Part shown: positions 36,317 to 45,294 of the stretch, one piece after another | Numbering within the stretch: position 1 is the stretch's first letter | How the letters are laid out: every line of letters begins with the position of its first letter | Assembly (NCBI RefSeq): GCF_000473085.1 | Contig: NZ_AXBA01000004.1 | Span: 183,166-247,165, forward strand | Origin: Azorhizobium doebereinerae UFLA1-100 | GTDB lineage: Bacteria > Pseudomonadota > Alphaproteobacteria > Rhizobiales > Xanthobacteraceae | Reading direction: 5' to 3' | Length of the DNA stretch: 64,000 nucleotides | Translations under genes and position numbers: made by a program | The notes under the pieces: generated by a model | Told to the model about the DNA's origin: nothing | The model's input: only the letters and a program-made list of their open reading frames with translations | Database searches by the model: none

Positions 36317-37813
36317 ATGACCGCCCTTTGTGATCTCACCGCCGTCGATCTGCGCCAGCGGATCGCCGCCAAGTCCGTCTCGCCCGTGGAGGTGCTCGAC
36401 GCCTGCCTCGCCCGCATCGCGGCGGTGGACCCCGCCGTCAACGCCATGGTGGTGGTCGATGAGGACGGCGCGCGGGCGGCGGCCAGGGCGGCCGAGGCGG
36501 CGGTGATGCGCGGCGAGGACCTCGGCCCGCTGCACGGTCTGCCGCTGGCGGTGAAGGACACCCACGACGTCGGCGGCATGCGCACCACCTACGGCAGCCC
36601 CATCTTCGCCGACCACGTGCCGGCGGCGGATGCCGGCTGCGTCGCCCGGCTGCGGGCGGCCGGCGCCGTCATCCTCGGCAAGACCAACACGCCGGAATGG
36701 GCGGCCGGCGCCAATACCCGCAACCCGGTCTATGGCGCCACCGGCAATCCGTTCGATCCCATGAAGTCCGCCGCCGGCTCCTCCGGCGGCTCGGCGGCGG
36801 CGCTGGCCTGCGGCATGGCCCCGCTCGCCACCGGCTCGGACACCGGCGGCAGCCTGCGCAACCCGGCCGGCTTCTGCGGCATCGTCGGCATGCGCCCCTC
36901 CTACGGCCTCGTCGCCAGCGAGAAGCGCGGCCACGGCTGGACCTGCCTGCCCACCGACGGTCCCATGGCCCGCACGGTGGCCGACACCGCGCTGATGCTC
37001 TCGGTGATGGCCAGCGACGATGCGCGCGATCCTTTGGCCTATACCCTGCCGGGCGAGCCGGTGCGCGGGCGGCCGGAGCGCTGGGCCAGCCTGCCGCATG
37101 TGGAGCTGAAGACCCTGCGCCTCGCCTTCACCGAGGATTTCGGCTTCGCCCCCACCGAGCAGCATATCCGGCGGGTGTTCCGCGCCCGCGTGGCGGCGAT
37201 CGCGCCGCTGTTCGCCGCCGCCGCCGAGGCGAGCCCGGACTGCACCGGGGCGGACGATGCCTTCGCGGTGCTGCGCGCCTCCGTCTTCCTGACCGCGCAC
37301 GGGGCGAACTATCGCGAGCGGCCGGAGATGCTCGGCCCCAACGTGCGGGCGAACGTGGAGGAGGGCCTGGGCTATGCGCTGGCCGACTATGCCGCCGCCG
37401 CCGCCACCCAGACCCGTATCTACCGCGCCTACCAGGCCTTCTTCGCCAACCACGACGTGCTGGTGAGCCCGACCATCACGCTGAGCCCGCGCCCCTGGGC
37501 CGAGCCGCACCCGGCCGAGATCGACGGCGTGCCCACGCGCTCCTATTTCCACTGGCTGGCGCTCGCCTATGCGGCGACGCTGGTCGGCCACCCGGCCATC
37601 AGCCTGCCGCTGGGCGTGGACGAGGCGGGCATGCCGTTCGGCCTCCAGATCATCGGCCCGCGCGGCGGCGACGCGCTGACGCTCGCGGTGGCGCAGGCGC
37701 TGGAGACCGCCTGCGCCGGCGATGCCGCGCTCGCCCGCCCGGTGCCGGACCTCGCTGCGCTCGCCGCCGCCCGGCCGATCCGCGAAACCCCCGGCTTCAT
37801 GACCTGGGAATAG
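36317..37813 (+). CDS. Amidase, amidase-signature family
   Basis: Amide hydrolase of 498 aa. The triad is Lys near residue 80 (LAVKDTHD), the cis-Ser in AGSSGGSAA near 155-156, and the nucleophile in SDTGGSLRNPA near 179; these positions match those of the first amidase of the window. The C-terminal half carries SLPLGVDEAGMPFGLQIIGPRGGD. It is followed after 65 bp by a D-amino-acid-oxidase-like flavoprotein and may release an amino acid amide for it. The upstream gap has an inverted GGATGC/GCATCC pair at 36231-36258 that might be an operator. Confidence 0.88.
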   Translation: MTALCDLTAVDLRQRIAAKSVSPVEVLDACLARIAAVDPAVNAMVVVDEDGARAAARAAEAAVMRGEDLGPLHGLPLAVKDTHDVGGMRTTYGSPIFADHVPAADAGCVARLRAAGAVILGKTNTPEWAAGANTRNPVYGATGNPFDPMKSAAGSSGGSAAALACGMAPLATGSDTGGSLRNPAGFCGIVGMRPSYGLVASEKRGHGWTCLPTDGPMARTVADTALMLSVMASDDARDPLAYTLPGEPVRGRPERWASLPHVELKTLRLAFTEDFGFAPTEQHIRRVFRARVAAIAPLFAAAAEASPDCTGADDAFAVLRASVFLTAHGANYRERPEMLGPNVRANVEEGLGYALADYAAAAATQTRIYRAYQAFFANHDVLVSPTITLSPRPWAEPHPAEIDGVPTRSYFHWLALAYAATLVGHPAISLPLGVDEAGMPFGLQIIGPRGGDALTLAVAQALETACAGDAALARPVPDLAALAAARPIRETPGFMTWE

Positions 37814-37878
37814 CGCCGCCACGGACAGGGACATGCGACGCCCGGCGCCGGGCGCGCCAGGGGTCAGGAGACACGAGG

Positions 37879-39135
37879 ATGCGTTCCGCCATCGTTCTCG
37901 GCGCGGGCATGGCCGGCGTCTGCGCCGCGCTGCACCTGCGCCGCCGGCAGTGGGATGTGGTGGTGGTGGACCGGCTGGAGCCCGGCCGCGCCACCAGCTA
38001 CGGCAATGCCGGCATTATCCAGAGCGAGGCGGCGGAGCCCTTCGCCATGCCGCGCGACCTGGCCTCGCTGCTGGCCATCGCCACCGGGCGCAGCAACGAC
38101 GTGCATTTCCATTGGGCCTCGCTCCCCCGCCACGCCCCGGCGCTGCTGCGCTACTGGTGGAACTCCGCCCCGGCCCGGCACCGGGTGCTCGCGCAGGGCT
38201 ATGCCAGCCTGATCTCCAACGCCATCGCCACCCACGAGGAGCTGATGCGCGGCACCAATGCCGCCGGGCTGGTGCGGCGCGAGGGCTACCGGGTGTTCCA
38301 CCGGGGGGCGGCCGACATGGCGCAGGCCATCGCCGAGGCGGAGCGGGTGCGCGCCACCTATGGCGTGCCGTTCAAGGCGCTCGACCCGCGCGCGCTGGCT
38401 GTTGCTGAGCCGGCGCTCAAGGATGCCGGTGCCGGGGCCATCCACTGGCTCGCGCCCTGGACCGTGAGCAATCCCGGCGCGCTGATGGCGGCCTATGCCG
38501 ATTTGCTGGCCCGCGAGGGCGGGCGGTTCGTGCACGGCGCGGCGGACAGCCTCACCCCGGCGGCAGCCGGCGGCTGGCGCGTGGAGACGGCGGACGGGCC
38601 GGTGGAGGCCGAGCACGCGGTGGTGGCGCTGGGGCCGTGGTCGCCCGAGCTGCTGCGCCGCTTCGGCTACGCCGTCCCCATGGTGCGCAAGCGCGGCTAC
38701 CACCGCCATTATGCCGGCGCGGCGCTCGACCTGCCGCTGATGGATGCCGACAACGGCTATGTCATGGCCCCCATGGCCGATGGCCTGCGCATCACCACCG
38801 GGGCCGAGCTGACCGCCCCGGACGCGCCGTTGACCCCGGTGCAGCTCACCCGCGCCGAGGCGGCCGCGCGCGGGCTGCTGGACTTCGGCGCCGGGGTGGA
38901 GGCGGAGCCCTGGACCGGGGTGCGGCCCTGCATGCCGGACATGCTGCCGCTGGTGGGGCGGGCGCCCCGCCATCCCGGCCTGTGGCTCGACTTCGGCCAC
39001 GGCCACCAGGGCTTCACCCTCGGCCCGGCCACCGGCCTGCTGCTGGCGCAGATGATGGCCGGCGAGCGGCCCTATGTGGACCCCGCGCCCTTCCGCCCGG
39101 AGCGCTGGTGCGGCGCGGCCCGCGCCGCCGCGTGA
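37879..39135 (+). CDS. FAD-dependent oxidoreductase, D-amino acid dehydrogenase (DadA)-like
   Basis: Flavoprotein of 418 aa of the DAO/DadA family. The N-terminal FAD motif is VLGAGMAGVCAALHL, with RATSYGNAGIIQSEAAEPFAMP typical of DadA. HAVVALGPWSPELL and the C-terminal WTGVRPCMPDMLPLVG and GHGHQGFTLGPATG follow. Its ATG has AGGAG and GAGG upstream. It probably feeds electrons from a D-amino or imino acid to the respiratory chain. Linkage to the amidase suggests catabolism of an amidated amino acid; the substrate is unproven. Confidence 0.87.
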   Translation: MRSAIVLGAGMAGVCAALHLRRRQWDVVVVDRLEPGRATSYGNAGIIQSEAAEPFAMPRDLASLLAIATGRSNDVHFHWASLPRHAPALLRYWWNSAPARHRVLAQGYASLISNAIATHEELMRGTNAAGLVRREGYRVFHRGAADMAQAIAEAERVRATYGVPFKALDPRALAVAEPALKDAGAGAIHWLAPWTVSNPGALMAAYADLLAREGGRFVHGAADSLTPAAAGGWRVETADGPVEAEHAVVALGPWSPELLRRFGYAVPMVRKRGYHRHYAGAALDLPLMDADNGYVMAPMADGLRITTGAELTAPDAPLTPVQLTRAEAAARGLLDFGAGVEAEPWTGVRPCMPDMLPLVGRAPRHPGLWLDFGHGHQGFTLGPATGLLLAQMMAGERPYVDPAPFRPERWCGAARAAA

Positions 39136-39149
39136 GCGGGGGCGGCGGG

Positions 39150-39192
39150 TGTCGCAAGACAGGGTGTCGCAAGTGGGGAATTGCGTGTCGAA
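39150..39192. repeat. 43-bp direct repeat, copy 1
   Basis: Begins TGTCGCAAGACAGGGTGTCG and ends GGGGAATTGCGTGTCGAA. Copy 2 lies 91 bp downstream with 38 of 43 identical positions. The pair fills most of the 226-bp gap between two convergent operons, where I see no gene. No transposase is attached. Confidence 0.7.
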
Positions 39193-39240
39193 CGCGCCGC
39201 CGGCATGTCGCTGGAGACGTTCCAAGAGACGCCCGGGACG

Positions 39241-39283
39241 TGTCGCAAGACACGGTGTCCGGAGTGGGGAATTGCGCGTCGAA
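39241..39283. repeat. 43-bp direct repeat, copy 2
   Basis: Begins TGTCGCAAGACACGGTGTCC and ends GGGGAATTGCGCGTCGAA, in the same orientation as copy 1. The 48-bp spacer contains no recognisable feature. It is probably one of a genome-wide family of intergenic repeats. Confidence 0.7.
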
Positions 39284-39361
39284 GACCGTCCGGCACCGGG
39301 CCGGAGCGCCGTCCATTCGCATTGCGTGCCATGCGAATGTCCGGCTGCCTTTCGGGTGGTA

Positions 39362-39976
39362 TTATAGTCTGGCCTGGATGCGCCGGCCGATCTCGAACAC
39401 CCGCTGCTCCAGCAGCACCGGCACCTCGCAGACATAAGTGAGCGAGCGCGCCCGCTCCTCGAAGATGCGGGTGTCCCAGGCCAGATGCTCCTGCAATTCC
39501 TTGCTCTGGGGAGTCTCGGCGGCGGCCGGGGAATCCTTGGCCAGGGTCAGTTTCTCGCCTTCGTCCCGCAGCCGGTTGGCGAGTTTCTGCTGGCCCAGCG
39601 CATAGCGCTCGATGCCGGCCACGATCTTCGCCCGCTCGGCGTCGATCACGTCGAAAACCCCTGCGAAGACAAGGGGAAGGCGGGTCTTGGCGGCGGCGCC
39701 CGCCTGGGCGGCGAAGGCGTCCAGCAGCCCGTCCACCTGGTCCATGGGGGTGCGCCGGGAGGCCAGCTTCTGGGCCAGCTCGGCGGCGTCCAGGTCCTGC
39801 GTCCAGGCATTGGGCGCGCCGAGGTCCGGCCCGCTCCAGACCGCGCCGAGGCTGAGTTTCGGGGTCTTGGGCTGGACGCAGGGCCAGGCCTGCCCGCCCG
39901 GCGGCGGCTTGGGCTGGGCCGCCGCCGGCACCGTCGCCAGCAGCAGGAGAAGAAGGACGCGGGCCTGGAGGATCAT
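39362..39976 (-). CDS. Exported protein of the Ped-type ABC cluster
   Basis: Periplasmic protein of 204 aa with a signal peptide (LLLLLLATVPAAAQ). The mature part is mostly helical with WPCVQPKTPKLSLGAVWSGPDL near the N-terminus, a cysteine near the C-terminus (YVCEVP), and the closing VLLEQRVFEIGRRIQARL. It is last in a five-gene minus-strand cluster and overlaps the permease gene by 4 bp. Similar small exported proteins accompany PQQ-alcohol-dehydrogenase ABC clusters. Its function is not known. Confidence 0.75.
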   Translation of the reverse strand: MILQARVLLLLLLATVPAAAQPKPPPGGQAWPCVQPKTPKLSLGAVWSGPDLGAPNAWTQDLDAAELAQKLASRRTPMDQVDGLLDAFAAQAGAAAKTRLPLVFAGVFDVIDAERAKIVAGIERYALGQQKLANRLRDEGEKLTLAKDSPAAAETPQSKELQEHLAWDTRIFEERARSLTYVCEVPVLLEQRVFEIGRRIQARL

Positions 39977-40812
39977 GGGGTATCTCCCTTGGGGGCGCCC
40001 CGCCGCCCCAGGATGCCGCGGCCGGGATCATAGGCCCAGACGGCGAGGGTGAAGAAGGCGGCGGCGCAGCCGGCCACCACCAAAGCGGACACCGGCTCGA
40101 CCACGCCGTAGAGCGCGTTGCGCACCAGCTCGACGGCATAGGTGAAGGGGTTGGCGAGGCAGACCCAGTAGAGCGTCTCGCTGCCCTCCCGCACCCGCCA
40201 CAGCGGGTAGAGGGCGGAGGAGGCGAAGAACATGGGAAAGATGACGAAATTCATCACGCTGGCGAAGTTTTCCAGCTGCCGCATCAGCGAGGAGAAGACC
40301 AGGCCGAGCGCCCCCAGCATCAGGCCCGACAGCATCAAGGCGGGCAGCGCCAGCAGGTAGCCGGCGAGCGGCATCTCCACCTCCCACAGCCGGGCGATGG
40401 CCAGGAACACATAGGTCTGCACCACCCCCACAGCGACCCCGGCGGCGAGCTTGGCGAACAGCAGCGAACCGCGCGGGAACGGGCTGGTGAGCAGCACCCG
40501 CATGGAGCCCACCTCGCGGTCATAGACCATGGAGAGGGAGGATTGCATGCCATTGAACAGCAGGATCATCACCGCCAGCCCAGGCGTGACATAGACTTCG
40601 TAGAGCACATAGGTCTGGTAGGGCGGGATGATCGAGACCCCGAGCACGCTGCGGAAGCCGGCGGCGAAGATGAACAGCCAGATCAGCGGCCGCACCAGCG
40701 CCGAGAGAAAGCGCCCCTTCTGCCGCAGGAAGCGCAGCATCTCGCGCCACAGGATGCCGCCGAAGCAGACGGCGTAGCCGGCAAGGCCGATGGGACGCCC
40801 GGCACCGCTCAC
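39973..40812 (-). CDS. ABC-2-type permease, PQQ-alcohol-dehydrogenase-linked (Ped type)
   Basis: Export-type permease of 279 aa. The GTG at 40812 overlaps the ATPase stop (GTGA) and removes an implausible Arg/Gly-rich leader. It has six hydrophobic segments and the ABC-2 features WREMLRFLRQKGRFLSALVRPLIWLFIFAAGF and DREVGSMRVLLTSPFPRGSLLFAKL. NFVIFPMFFASSALYPLW follows near the C-terminus. ABC-2 permeases usually export, so the system is probably an exporter despite its binding-protein-like partner. It is paired with the ATPase at 40809. Confidence 0.85.
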   Translation of the reverse strand: MSGAGRPIGLAGYAVCFGGILWREMLRFLRQKGRFLSALVRPLIWLFIFAAGFRSVLGVSIIPPYQTYVLYEVYVTPGLAVMILLFNGMQSSLSMVYDREVGSMRVLLTSPFPRGSLLFAKLAAGVAVGVVQTYVFLAIARLWEVEMPLAGYLLALPALMLSGLMLGALGLVFSSLMRQLENFASVMNFVIFPMFFASSALYPLWRVREGSETLYWVCLANPFTYAVELVRNALYGVVEPVSALVVAGCAAAFFTLAVWAYDPGRGILGRRGAPKGDTP

Positions 40813-41558
40813 GCCACCTCCTCCGCGCCGGTCTCGGTGAGGGCGCGGAACGCCTGCTCCAGGTCGCCGCCGAACGGGGCGGCGATGGCGGCGGCGGTGC
40901 CCTCGGCGATCATCCGCCCGTGGTGCAGCACATGGACCGGGTCGCCCGGCGCCACCTCGTCGAACAGGTGCGTCGCCCACAGCACCGCCACCTGCTCGTC
41001 CGCCACCAGGTCGCGCACGATCGCCCGGATGGCGGTGCGCGCGGCAAGGTCGAGCCCCACGGTGGGCTCGTCCAGCAGCAGCAGGCGGGGCCGGTGGACC
41101 AGGGCGCGGGCGATCTCCACCCGCCGCGCCTGCCCGCCGGAGAGCACCCGCACCGGCTCGTCCTGCCGCTCCCCCAGGCCCACCCGGGCCAGCAGATGGG
41201 CGATGCGCGCGGCCACCGCCCGCCCGGCGAGGCCGTGCAAAGCGGCGTGATAGATCAGGTTCTGGCGCACCGAGAGGTCGAGATCTAGGGTGCGGGCCTG
41301 GAACACCACCCCCAACTCCGCCAGCGCGTGCCGGGGCCGGGCGGACAGGTCATGCCCAAGGATCTTCACCGCGCCGGAGCGGTTGGCATAGAGCCGGGTG
41401 GCGATGGAGAACAGCGTGGTCTTGCCGGCCCCGTTGGGGCCGAGCAAGGCGGCAAAGCGGCCCTGCTCCACCGCCAGGTCGATGCCGGCGAGCACCCGGC
41501 GCTTGCCGAAGCTGTGGTCCAGGCGGCGGATGTCCAGGGCGAGGGGCGTGCCGGTCAC
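40809..41558 (-). CDS. ABC transporter ATP-binding protein of the Ped-type exporter
   Basis: ATPase of 249 aa from a GTG start. Walker A is LLGPNGAGKTTLFS near residues 38-51, the Q-loop is VVFQARTLDLDLSVRQNL, the signature is LSGGQARRVEIARAL, Walker B is LLLLDEPTVGLD and the switch is ATHLFDEV. This arrangement with Gln-Ala-Arg in the signature and LDLSVRQNL is that of the ATPases found in PQQ-dependent alcohol catabolism clusters. It drives the ABC-2 permease that follows. Confidence 0.88.
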   Translation of the reverse strand: MTGTPLALDIRRLDHSFGKRRVLAGIDLAVEQGRFAALLGPNGAGKTTLFSIATRLYANRSGAVKILGHDLSARPRHALAELGVVFQARTLDLDLSVRQNLIYHAALHGLAGRAVAARIAHLLARVGLGERQDEPVRVLSGGQARRVEIARALVHRPRLLLLDEPTVGLDLAARTAIRAIVRDLVADEQVAVLWATHLFDEVAPGDPVHVLHHGRMIAEGTAAAIAAPFGGDLEQAFRALTETGAEEVA

Positions 41559-41592
41559 GGGCGGGGCTCCATGGGCCGGGCGGGCAGGGGCC

Positions 41593-42630
41593 TCACTGCG
41601 GCGCCACCACCACCCCCCAGGGCGCCCCCCCCACCTTGATGGACTTCACCACCTTGAGGCTGGGCACGTCGATGACCGAGACGTCGTTGGAATTGCCGTT
41701 GGTGGTGAACAGCAGGGCCTCGTCCGGGGTGAAGGCGAGCTGCCAGACGCGCTGGCCGACCAGGAGGTACTTCTCCACCTCGTAGGTCTCCGCATTCACC
41801 ACCGCCACGCGGTTGGCGGGGCCGAGCGCCACGAAGGCGCGCTTGCCGTCCTTGGTGATGCGCACCCCCACCGGCTGGATCGCCTCCTTGGCGACGCCGG
41901 GGATGGCGAAGGTGATCTTCTTCAGGATCGCCCGGGTCTGCGGGTCGATCACCGTCACGGTGCCGCCCACCTCGGCGGAGACGAACAGCTTCTTGCCGTC
42001 GGCGGTGAATTCGGCGAAGCGCGGCCGGGCGTCCACCAGCACGTTGTTCATCACCTTGTAGGTGGCGGTATCGATGAGGTGGACCATGTTGGTGGTCTCG
42101 GAGGTGGCGGCCAGCACCTTGCCGTCGGGGCTGATGCCCATGCCTTCCGGCTCGACGCCCACCGGCACCTGGGCGATGACGCGGTTCTTCTCGATGTCGA
42201 GCACCGTGACCTGGTTGTCGTCCTCATTGGCCACGTAGAGCGGGTTGCCCGACGGGTTGAGCACGAACAGTTCCGGGTCCGGCCCGGATTTCAGCTTGCG
42301 CAGCACCTTGAGCGTCACCGGGTCGAGCACCGCCACCGCATGGTCGTCGCTGACGCAGATATAGACCGACTTGCCGTCCGGGCTGACCGTGATGCCGCGC
42401 GGGCGCCGGCCCACCTTCACCGTGGAGGTGACCTCCAGCGTGTTGGAATCGATGACGCTGACGGAATTGCCCCGCTCGTTGGAGACATAGACGCTGAAGG
42501 CCGACGCCTCGCCCGCCGCCAGGGCCAGGACGAGGCCGGGGAGAAGGGCGCCGAGCGCGAGCGATACGCCCGCGAGCCGCGGGGGCAGGCGGCGGGGCAA
42601 GCGAAGTTCGGCCTTGCGTGCGGCGGACAT
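41593..42630 (-). CDS. Periplasmic YVTN beta-propeller protein, PQQ-catabolism associated
   Basis: Exported seven-bladed propeller of 345 aa. The ATG at 42630 follows GGGAGGATCAG. A signal sequence covers about residues 17-42. The mature protein has repeated blades of the form VYVSNERGNSVSVID, VTVLDIEKNRVIAQVPVGVEPEGM and VSVIDVPSLKVVKSIKVG. Such propellers form one of the recurrent families beside PQQ-alcohol dehydrogenases. It lies between the binding-protein gene and the ABC ATPase. A role in cofactor or substrate handling is inferred from position only. Confidence 0.85.
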   Translation of the reverse strand: MSAARKAELRLPRRLPPRLAGVSLALGALLPGLVLALAAGEASAFSVYVSNERGNSVSVIDSNTLEVTSTVKVGRRPRGITVSPDGKSVYICVSDDHAVAVLDPVTLKVLRKLKSGPDPELFVLNPSGNPLYVANEDDNQVTVLDIEKNRVIAQVPVGVEPEGMGISPDGKVLAATSETTNMVHLIDTATYKVMNNVLVDARPRFAEFTADGKKLFVSAEVGGTVTVIDPQTRAILKKITFAIPGVAKEAIQPVGVRITKDGKRAFVALGPANRVAVVNAETYEVEKYLLVGQRVWQLAFTPDEALLFTTNGNSNDVSVIDVPSLKVVKSIKVGGAPWGVVVAPQ

Positions 42631-42740
42631 CTGATCCTCCCAATCCCGGCGCTTCGGCGCCTTTTCCTTGTCGCTGGAGGGCGGCCTCCGCTCGGCGGAA
42701 CGTGCCGCCGGGCAGGGCGCCATGGGTTATGGCGGCCTTG

Positions 42741-43961
42741 TCACGGCGCCATTTTGCAGGCGGTCTCGGGCGCGTCGGTGCCCAGCGTGTCCAGCACCGT
42801 GGCGCGGTGCAGGTAGCCGTCCTGCGGCGAGACCGAGACGATGGCGCTCGGCTGGGCGATCAGCAGCGGCTGGCGCAACTGCTGGTCCCAGGCCCGGAAG
42901 CTTACGGGAACGCCCTTGAAGGCGGCGATGCTGAAATCCGGGCCGCGGAACAGCGCCGCATAGCGGGCGGCGTCCGCGCTCTTCAGGCGGGTGGCCGCCT
43001 CGCCCACCAGCCGCACCGCCAGCCAGGCCTGGTAGTCCACCTGGGTCATGGTGCGCGAGGCGAGGCGCAGGAAGCGGCTCTGCAACTGCGCCGAGCCCCA
43101 GGCGTCCTGCGCCGGGTGCCAGGTGGCGGCGACCAGCGCCTGGGTGCCCGCCACCAGCTTGGGCTGCTCGGTGTGATAGGGGATGTAGTCGCCGAAGTCG
43201 CCAGCCTCGTCGGCCACCACCAGCACGTCATATTCGGTGCCGCGGGTGAAGACGAGGGCATCGGCTTGGGTCGGCGTATCGCCGCGCTGGCGGGCCAGCG
43301 GGCCGAAGGTCCAGGGCTTCTCCGCCACCACCTTGACGCCGAACTTCGCCGCCGCGTGCTTCAGGGCAGCGGCATAGAGCGCGTCCTCCGCCGCCGGGCC
43401 GGTGACCAGGAACAGGCGGGTCCATTTGCGCGTGGCGAGATATTGCACCAGCGCGTCGGCCAGCATGGCCCGGCTGGGGGCGACGTGGAACAGGTTGGCC
43501 CGGCAGTCGGCACCGCGCAGCGCATCGTCGGTGGCACCGATGTTGAACACCACCGTCCCGGACGGCTTCAGCGCGTCCGCCACCTTCAGCAGATCGGCAG
43601 CGGGCAGGTTGACGGCGATGAAGCCGGCGCCCCCCTTGGCCAGGGCCAAAGCGGCGGCCACCGGGTCCTCGTCGCTCTGCAGCACGGCCTCGTCCAGCGC
43701 GAAGTCCTGGCCGATGAAGGCGCCGGTGGTGACGTTGTCCTTGATGGCCAGCCGGGCGCCGGCCAGCCCCTCGTCGTCCGGCGGGGCCTTCAGGTCATAG
43801 AGCGGCGGCGGCTCCACGGCGCGGGTCAGCAGGCCGATGTGGATGGCGAGCGGGGGCGGCGGCGCGGCCGCCGGGGCCTGCGCCGCGCCGGTGGTGACGC
43901 CGAGCGAGCCCATGGCCGCCAGGACCGCTCCAACCGCCAGCACTCGGGTGATACGCCGCAT
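42741..43961 (-). CDS. ABC transporter binding protein, PQQ-dependent alcohol dehydrogenase system
   Basis: Periplasmic binding-protein-like product of 406 aa with a signal peptide (VLAVGAVLAAMGSLGVTTGAAQA). The fold is that of the branched-chain amino acid receptor family, with FNIGATDDALRG, LATRKWTRLFLVTGPAAEDALYAAALK and VVADEAGDFGDYIPYHT. It is the first gene of the Ped-type cluster. The ATG at 43961 has GAGGA upstream. The ligand is unknown; small alcohols, aldehydes, PQQ or a metallophore are open possibilities. Confidence 0.85.
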   Translation of the reverse strand: MRRITRVLAVGAVLAAMGSLGVTTGAAQAPAAAPPPPLAIHIGLLTRAVEPPPLYDLKAPPDDEGLAGARLAIKDNVTTGAFIGQDFALDEAVLQSDEDPVAAALALAKGGAGFIAVNLPAADLLKVADALKPSGTVVFNIGATDDALRGADCRANLFHVAPSRAMLADALVQYLATRKWTRLFLVTGPAAEDALYAAALKHAAAKFGVKVVAEKPWTFGPLARQRGDTPTQADALVFTRGTEYDVLVVADEAGDFGDYIPYHTEQPKLVAGTQALVAATWHPAQDAWGSAQLQSRFLRLASRTMTQVDYQAWLAVRLVGEAATRLKSADAARYAALFRGPDFSIAAFKGVPVSFRAWDQQLRQPLLIAQPSAIVSVSPQDGYLHRATVLDTLGTDAPETACKMAP

Positions 43962-44037
43962 CAAATCCTCGGAAAGGTCGTTGCCCGGCCCGTGGCGCAA
44001 ATACTGGCCTCCGGGGATCGAGGCGGCAACAGTATTG

Positions 44038-44055
44038 ATCTAAGAGCAATCTAAG
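44038..44055. promoter_or_regulatory. 11-bp-spaced direct repeat, candidate response-regulator box
   Basis: ATCTAAG occurs at 44038-44044 and again at 44049-44055, exactly 11 bp apart, in the divergent promoter between the Ped-type cluster and the gene at 44116. On the minus strand the box reads TTTCTTAGATTGCTCTTAG. A comparable CTTA-N7-CTTA box precedes pqqA. Such spacing is typical of OmpR/PhoB-family sites. Confidence 0.45.
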
Positions 44056-44115
44056 AAAAAATACGCTTGCCGATCCTTTCGTGAATGTGGGACGCTCGCC
44101 TGTGAAAGATTTGAC

Positions 44116-44718
44116 ATGAACGCTCTTATCGCACGGCTGTGCCTTGGCATCATTTGCCTGATCTTTCTGCCGTCGGCCTGGTCGCTGGCGCAGGAGGGCG
44201 GGCAAAGTGCGCCCGCCGCGCCAGCGCAGGCCACGCCGGCACCCGTCACGCCAGTCCCAGCCGCGCCGCTGAAGGTGGCGGTGTTCGGCTTCGAGTTCAG
44301 CGACGACAGCGCCGAGGGCGGCGGACGCTCCGGCGAGGCGGAGCGCCTCAAGCTGGCCAATGCGGAACTGGCGCGCCTCCTGGCCGCCTCGGGCGATCTC
44401 GTCGCGATCGACCTCTCGCCGATGGCGCAGGACATCGCCAAGCAGGCGCCGCTGTTCAAATGCAACGGCTGCGAGGCGGACCTCGCCCGTGCGCTGGGCG
44501 CGCAGGTCAGCATCAGCGGGGTGATCCGCAAGACCTCCAACCTCATCCTGTCCTTCACCTTGCAGGTCACCGACGTGGCGCATGGCGACCGGCGGATCCG
44601 GGCCGGGGTGGTCGATACGCGGGGCAATACCGACGAGGACTGGCTGCGCGCGGTGCGCTATCTGGTGAAGAACCGCATCCTGGCCGCGGATCTGCCTCCC
44701 TTGCGGGCAGCGCCCTGA
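44116..44718 (+). CDS. Exported DUF3280/DUF2380-like protein
   Basis: Protein of 200 aa with a signal peptide (LCLGIICLIFLPSAWSLAQ), an Ala/Pro linker (about residues 32-56) and a compact domain. The domain begins LKVAVFGFEFSDDSAEGGG and contains CNGCEADLARALGAQVSISGVIRKTSNLILSFTLQVTDV. The fold resembles TolB-N/lipoprotein-like domains of unknown role. It is divergent from the Ped-type cluster and shares a promoter region with it, so a common regulator is likely. The CXXC may be structural. Function unknown. Confidence 0.7.
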   Translation: MNALIARLCLGIICLIFLPSAWSLAQEGGQSAPAAPAQATPAPVTPVPAAPLKVAVFGFEFSDDSAEGGGRSGEAERLKLANAELARLLAASGDLVAIDLSPMAQDIAKQAPLFKCNGCEADLARALGAQVSISGVIRKTSNLILSFTLQVTDVAHGDRRIRAGVVDTRGNTDEDWLRAVRYLVKNRILAADLPPLRAAP

Positions 44719-44981
44719 GCCGCGCCGCCGGGATAGGCAGGTGAGGGCGCGCGCATTCTGTCATCGCGCGATCGGGCGGTGTATCGGCAATGCTCCGGGC
44801 GGGTCCCGCGCGCTGGCTGCAAGATGGCGTGATCTTTGCTTTGAGAAAAACCGGCGCACTCCACAGACGCCGAATGAAGCGAAGCCACAGGCGGGGCGAT
44901 CTGTACGGTCCCCGCGTCCGTACTTCCTCCAGGGGGGCAAGCTCAGGCGGGGCAGGACTCGCACGCGGAAAGAAGCCCCCG

Positions 44982-45188
44982 ATGTATATCTTGCTCTATG
45001 TGTGCCTGATCGGCGCGCCCGGAACCTGCAAGGAAGAGCGCATCAACTGGAGCGCGGAGGAGGCCTTGCCCATGGCCTGCATCATGCGGTCCCAGGCGGC
45101 CATCGCGGAATGGGCGGAAGGCCATCCCCAATGGCATGTGGGCCGCTGGAAATGCGTGCCGGCCAGCCGCCTGCCGCGCGACATCTGA
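44982..45188 (+). CDS. Small hypothetical protein
   Basis: Possible protein of 68 aa starting MYILLYVCLIGAPGTC, with cysteines in GTCKEERINW, MACIMRSQ and RWKCVPAS. The N-terminus is hydrophobic but short. I do not recognise the family, although small alphaproteobacterial proteins with this Cys/Trp pattern are common. It stands alone in the 576 bp between the DUF3280-like gene and the sensor kinase. No convincing ribosome site is seen, so the call is tentative. The 263 bp before it hold nothing I can support. Confidence 0.45.
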   Translation: MYILLYVCLIGAPGTCKEERINWSAEEALPMACIMRSQAAIAEWAEGHPQWHVGRWKCVPASRLPRDI

Positions 45189-45294
45189 TCAGGCCGGCGC
45201 GAACCGGACGGGGCCGGCGTCTTCCGGTCCGGACGGCGACATGAGAGGGTCTGTCCGCCGCTTCCGCAACGCACGGGAGGGTGGGAGGGCCGCC

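Noticed and set aside
39150..39283. The repeat pair as a CRISPR remnant
   Set aside because: Only two imperfect 43-bp units with one 48-bp spacer, no palindromic repeat ends and no cas genes.
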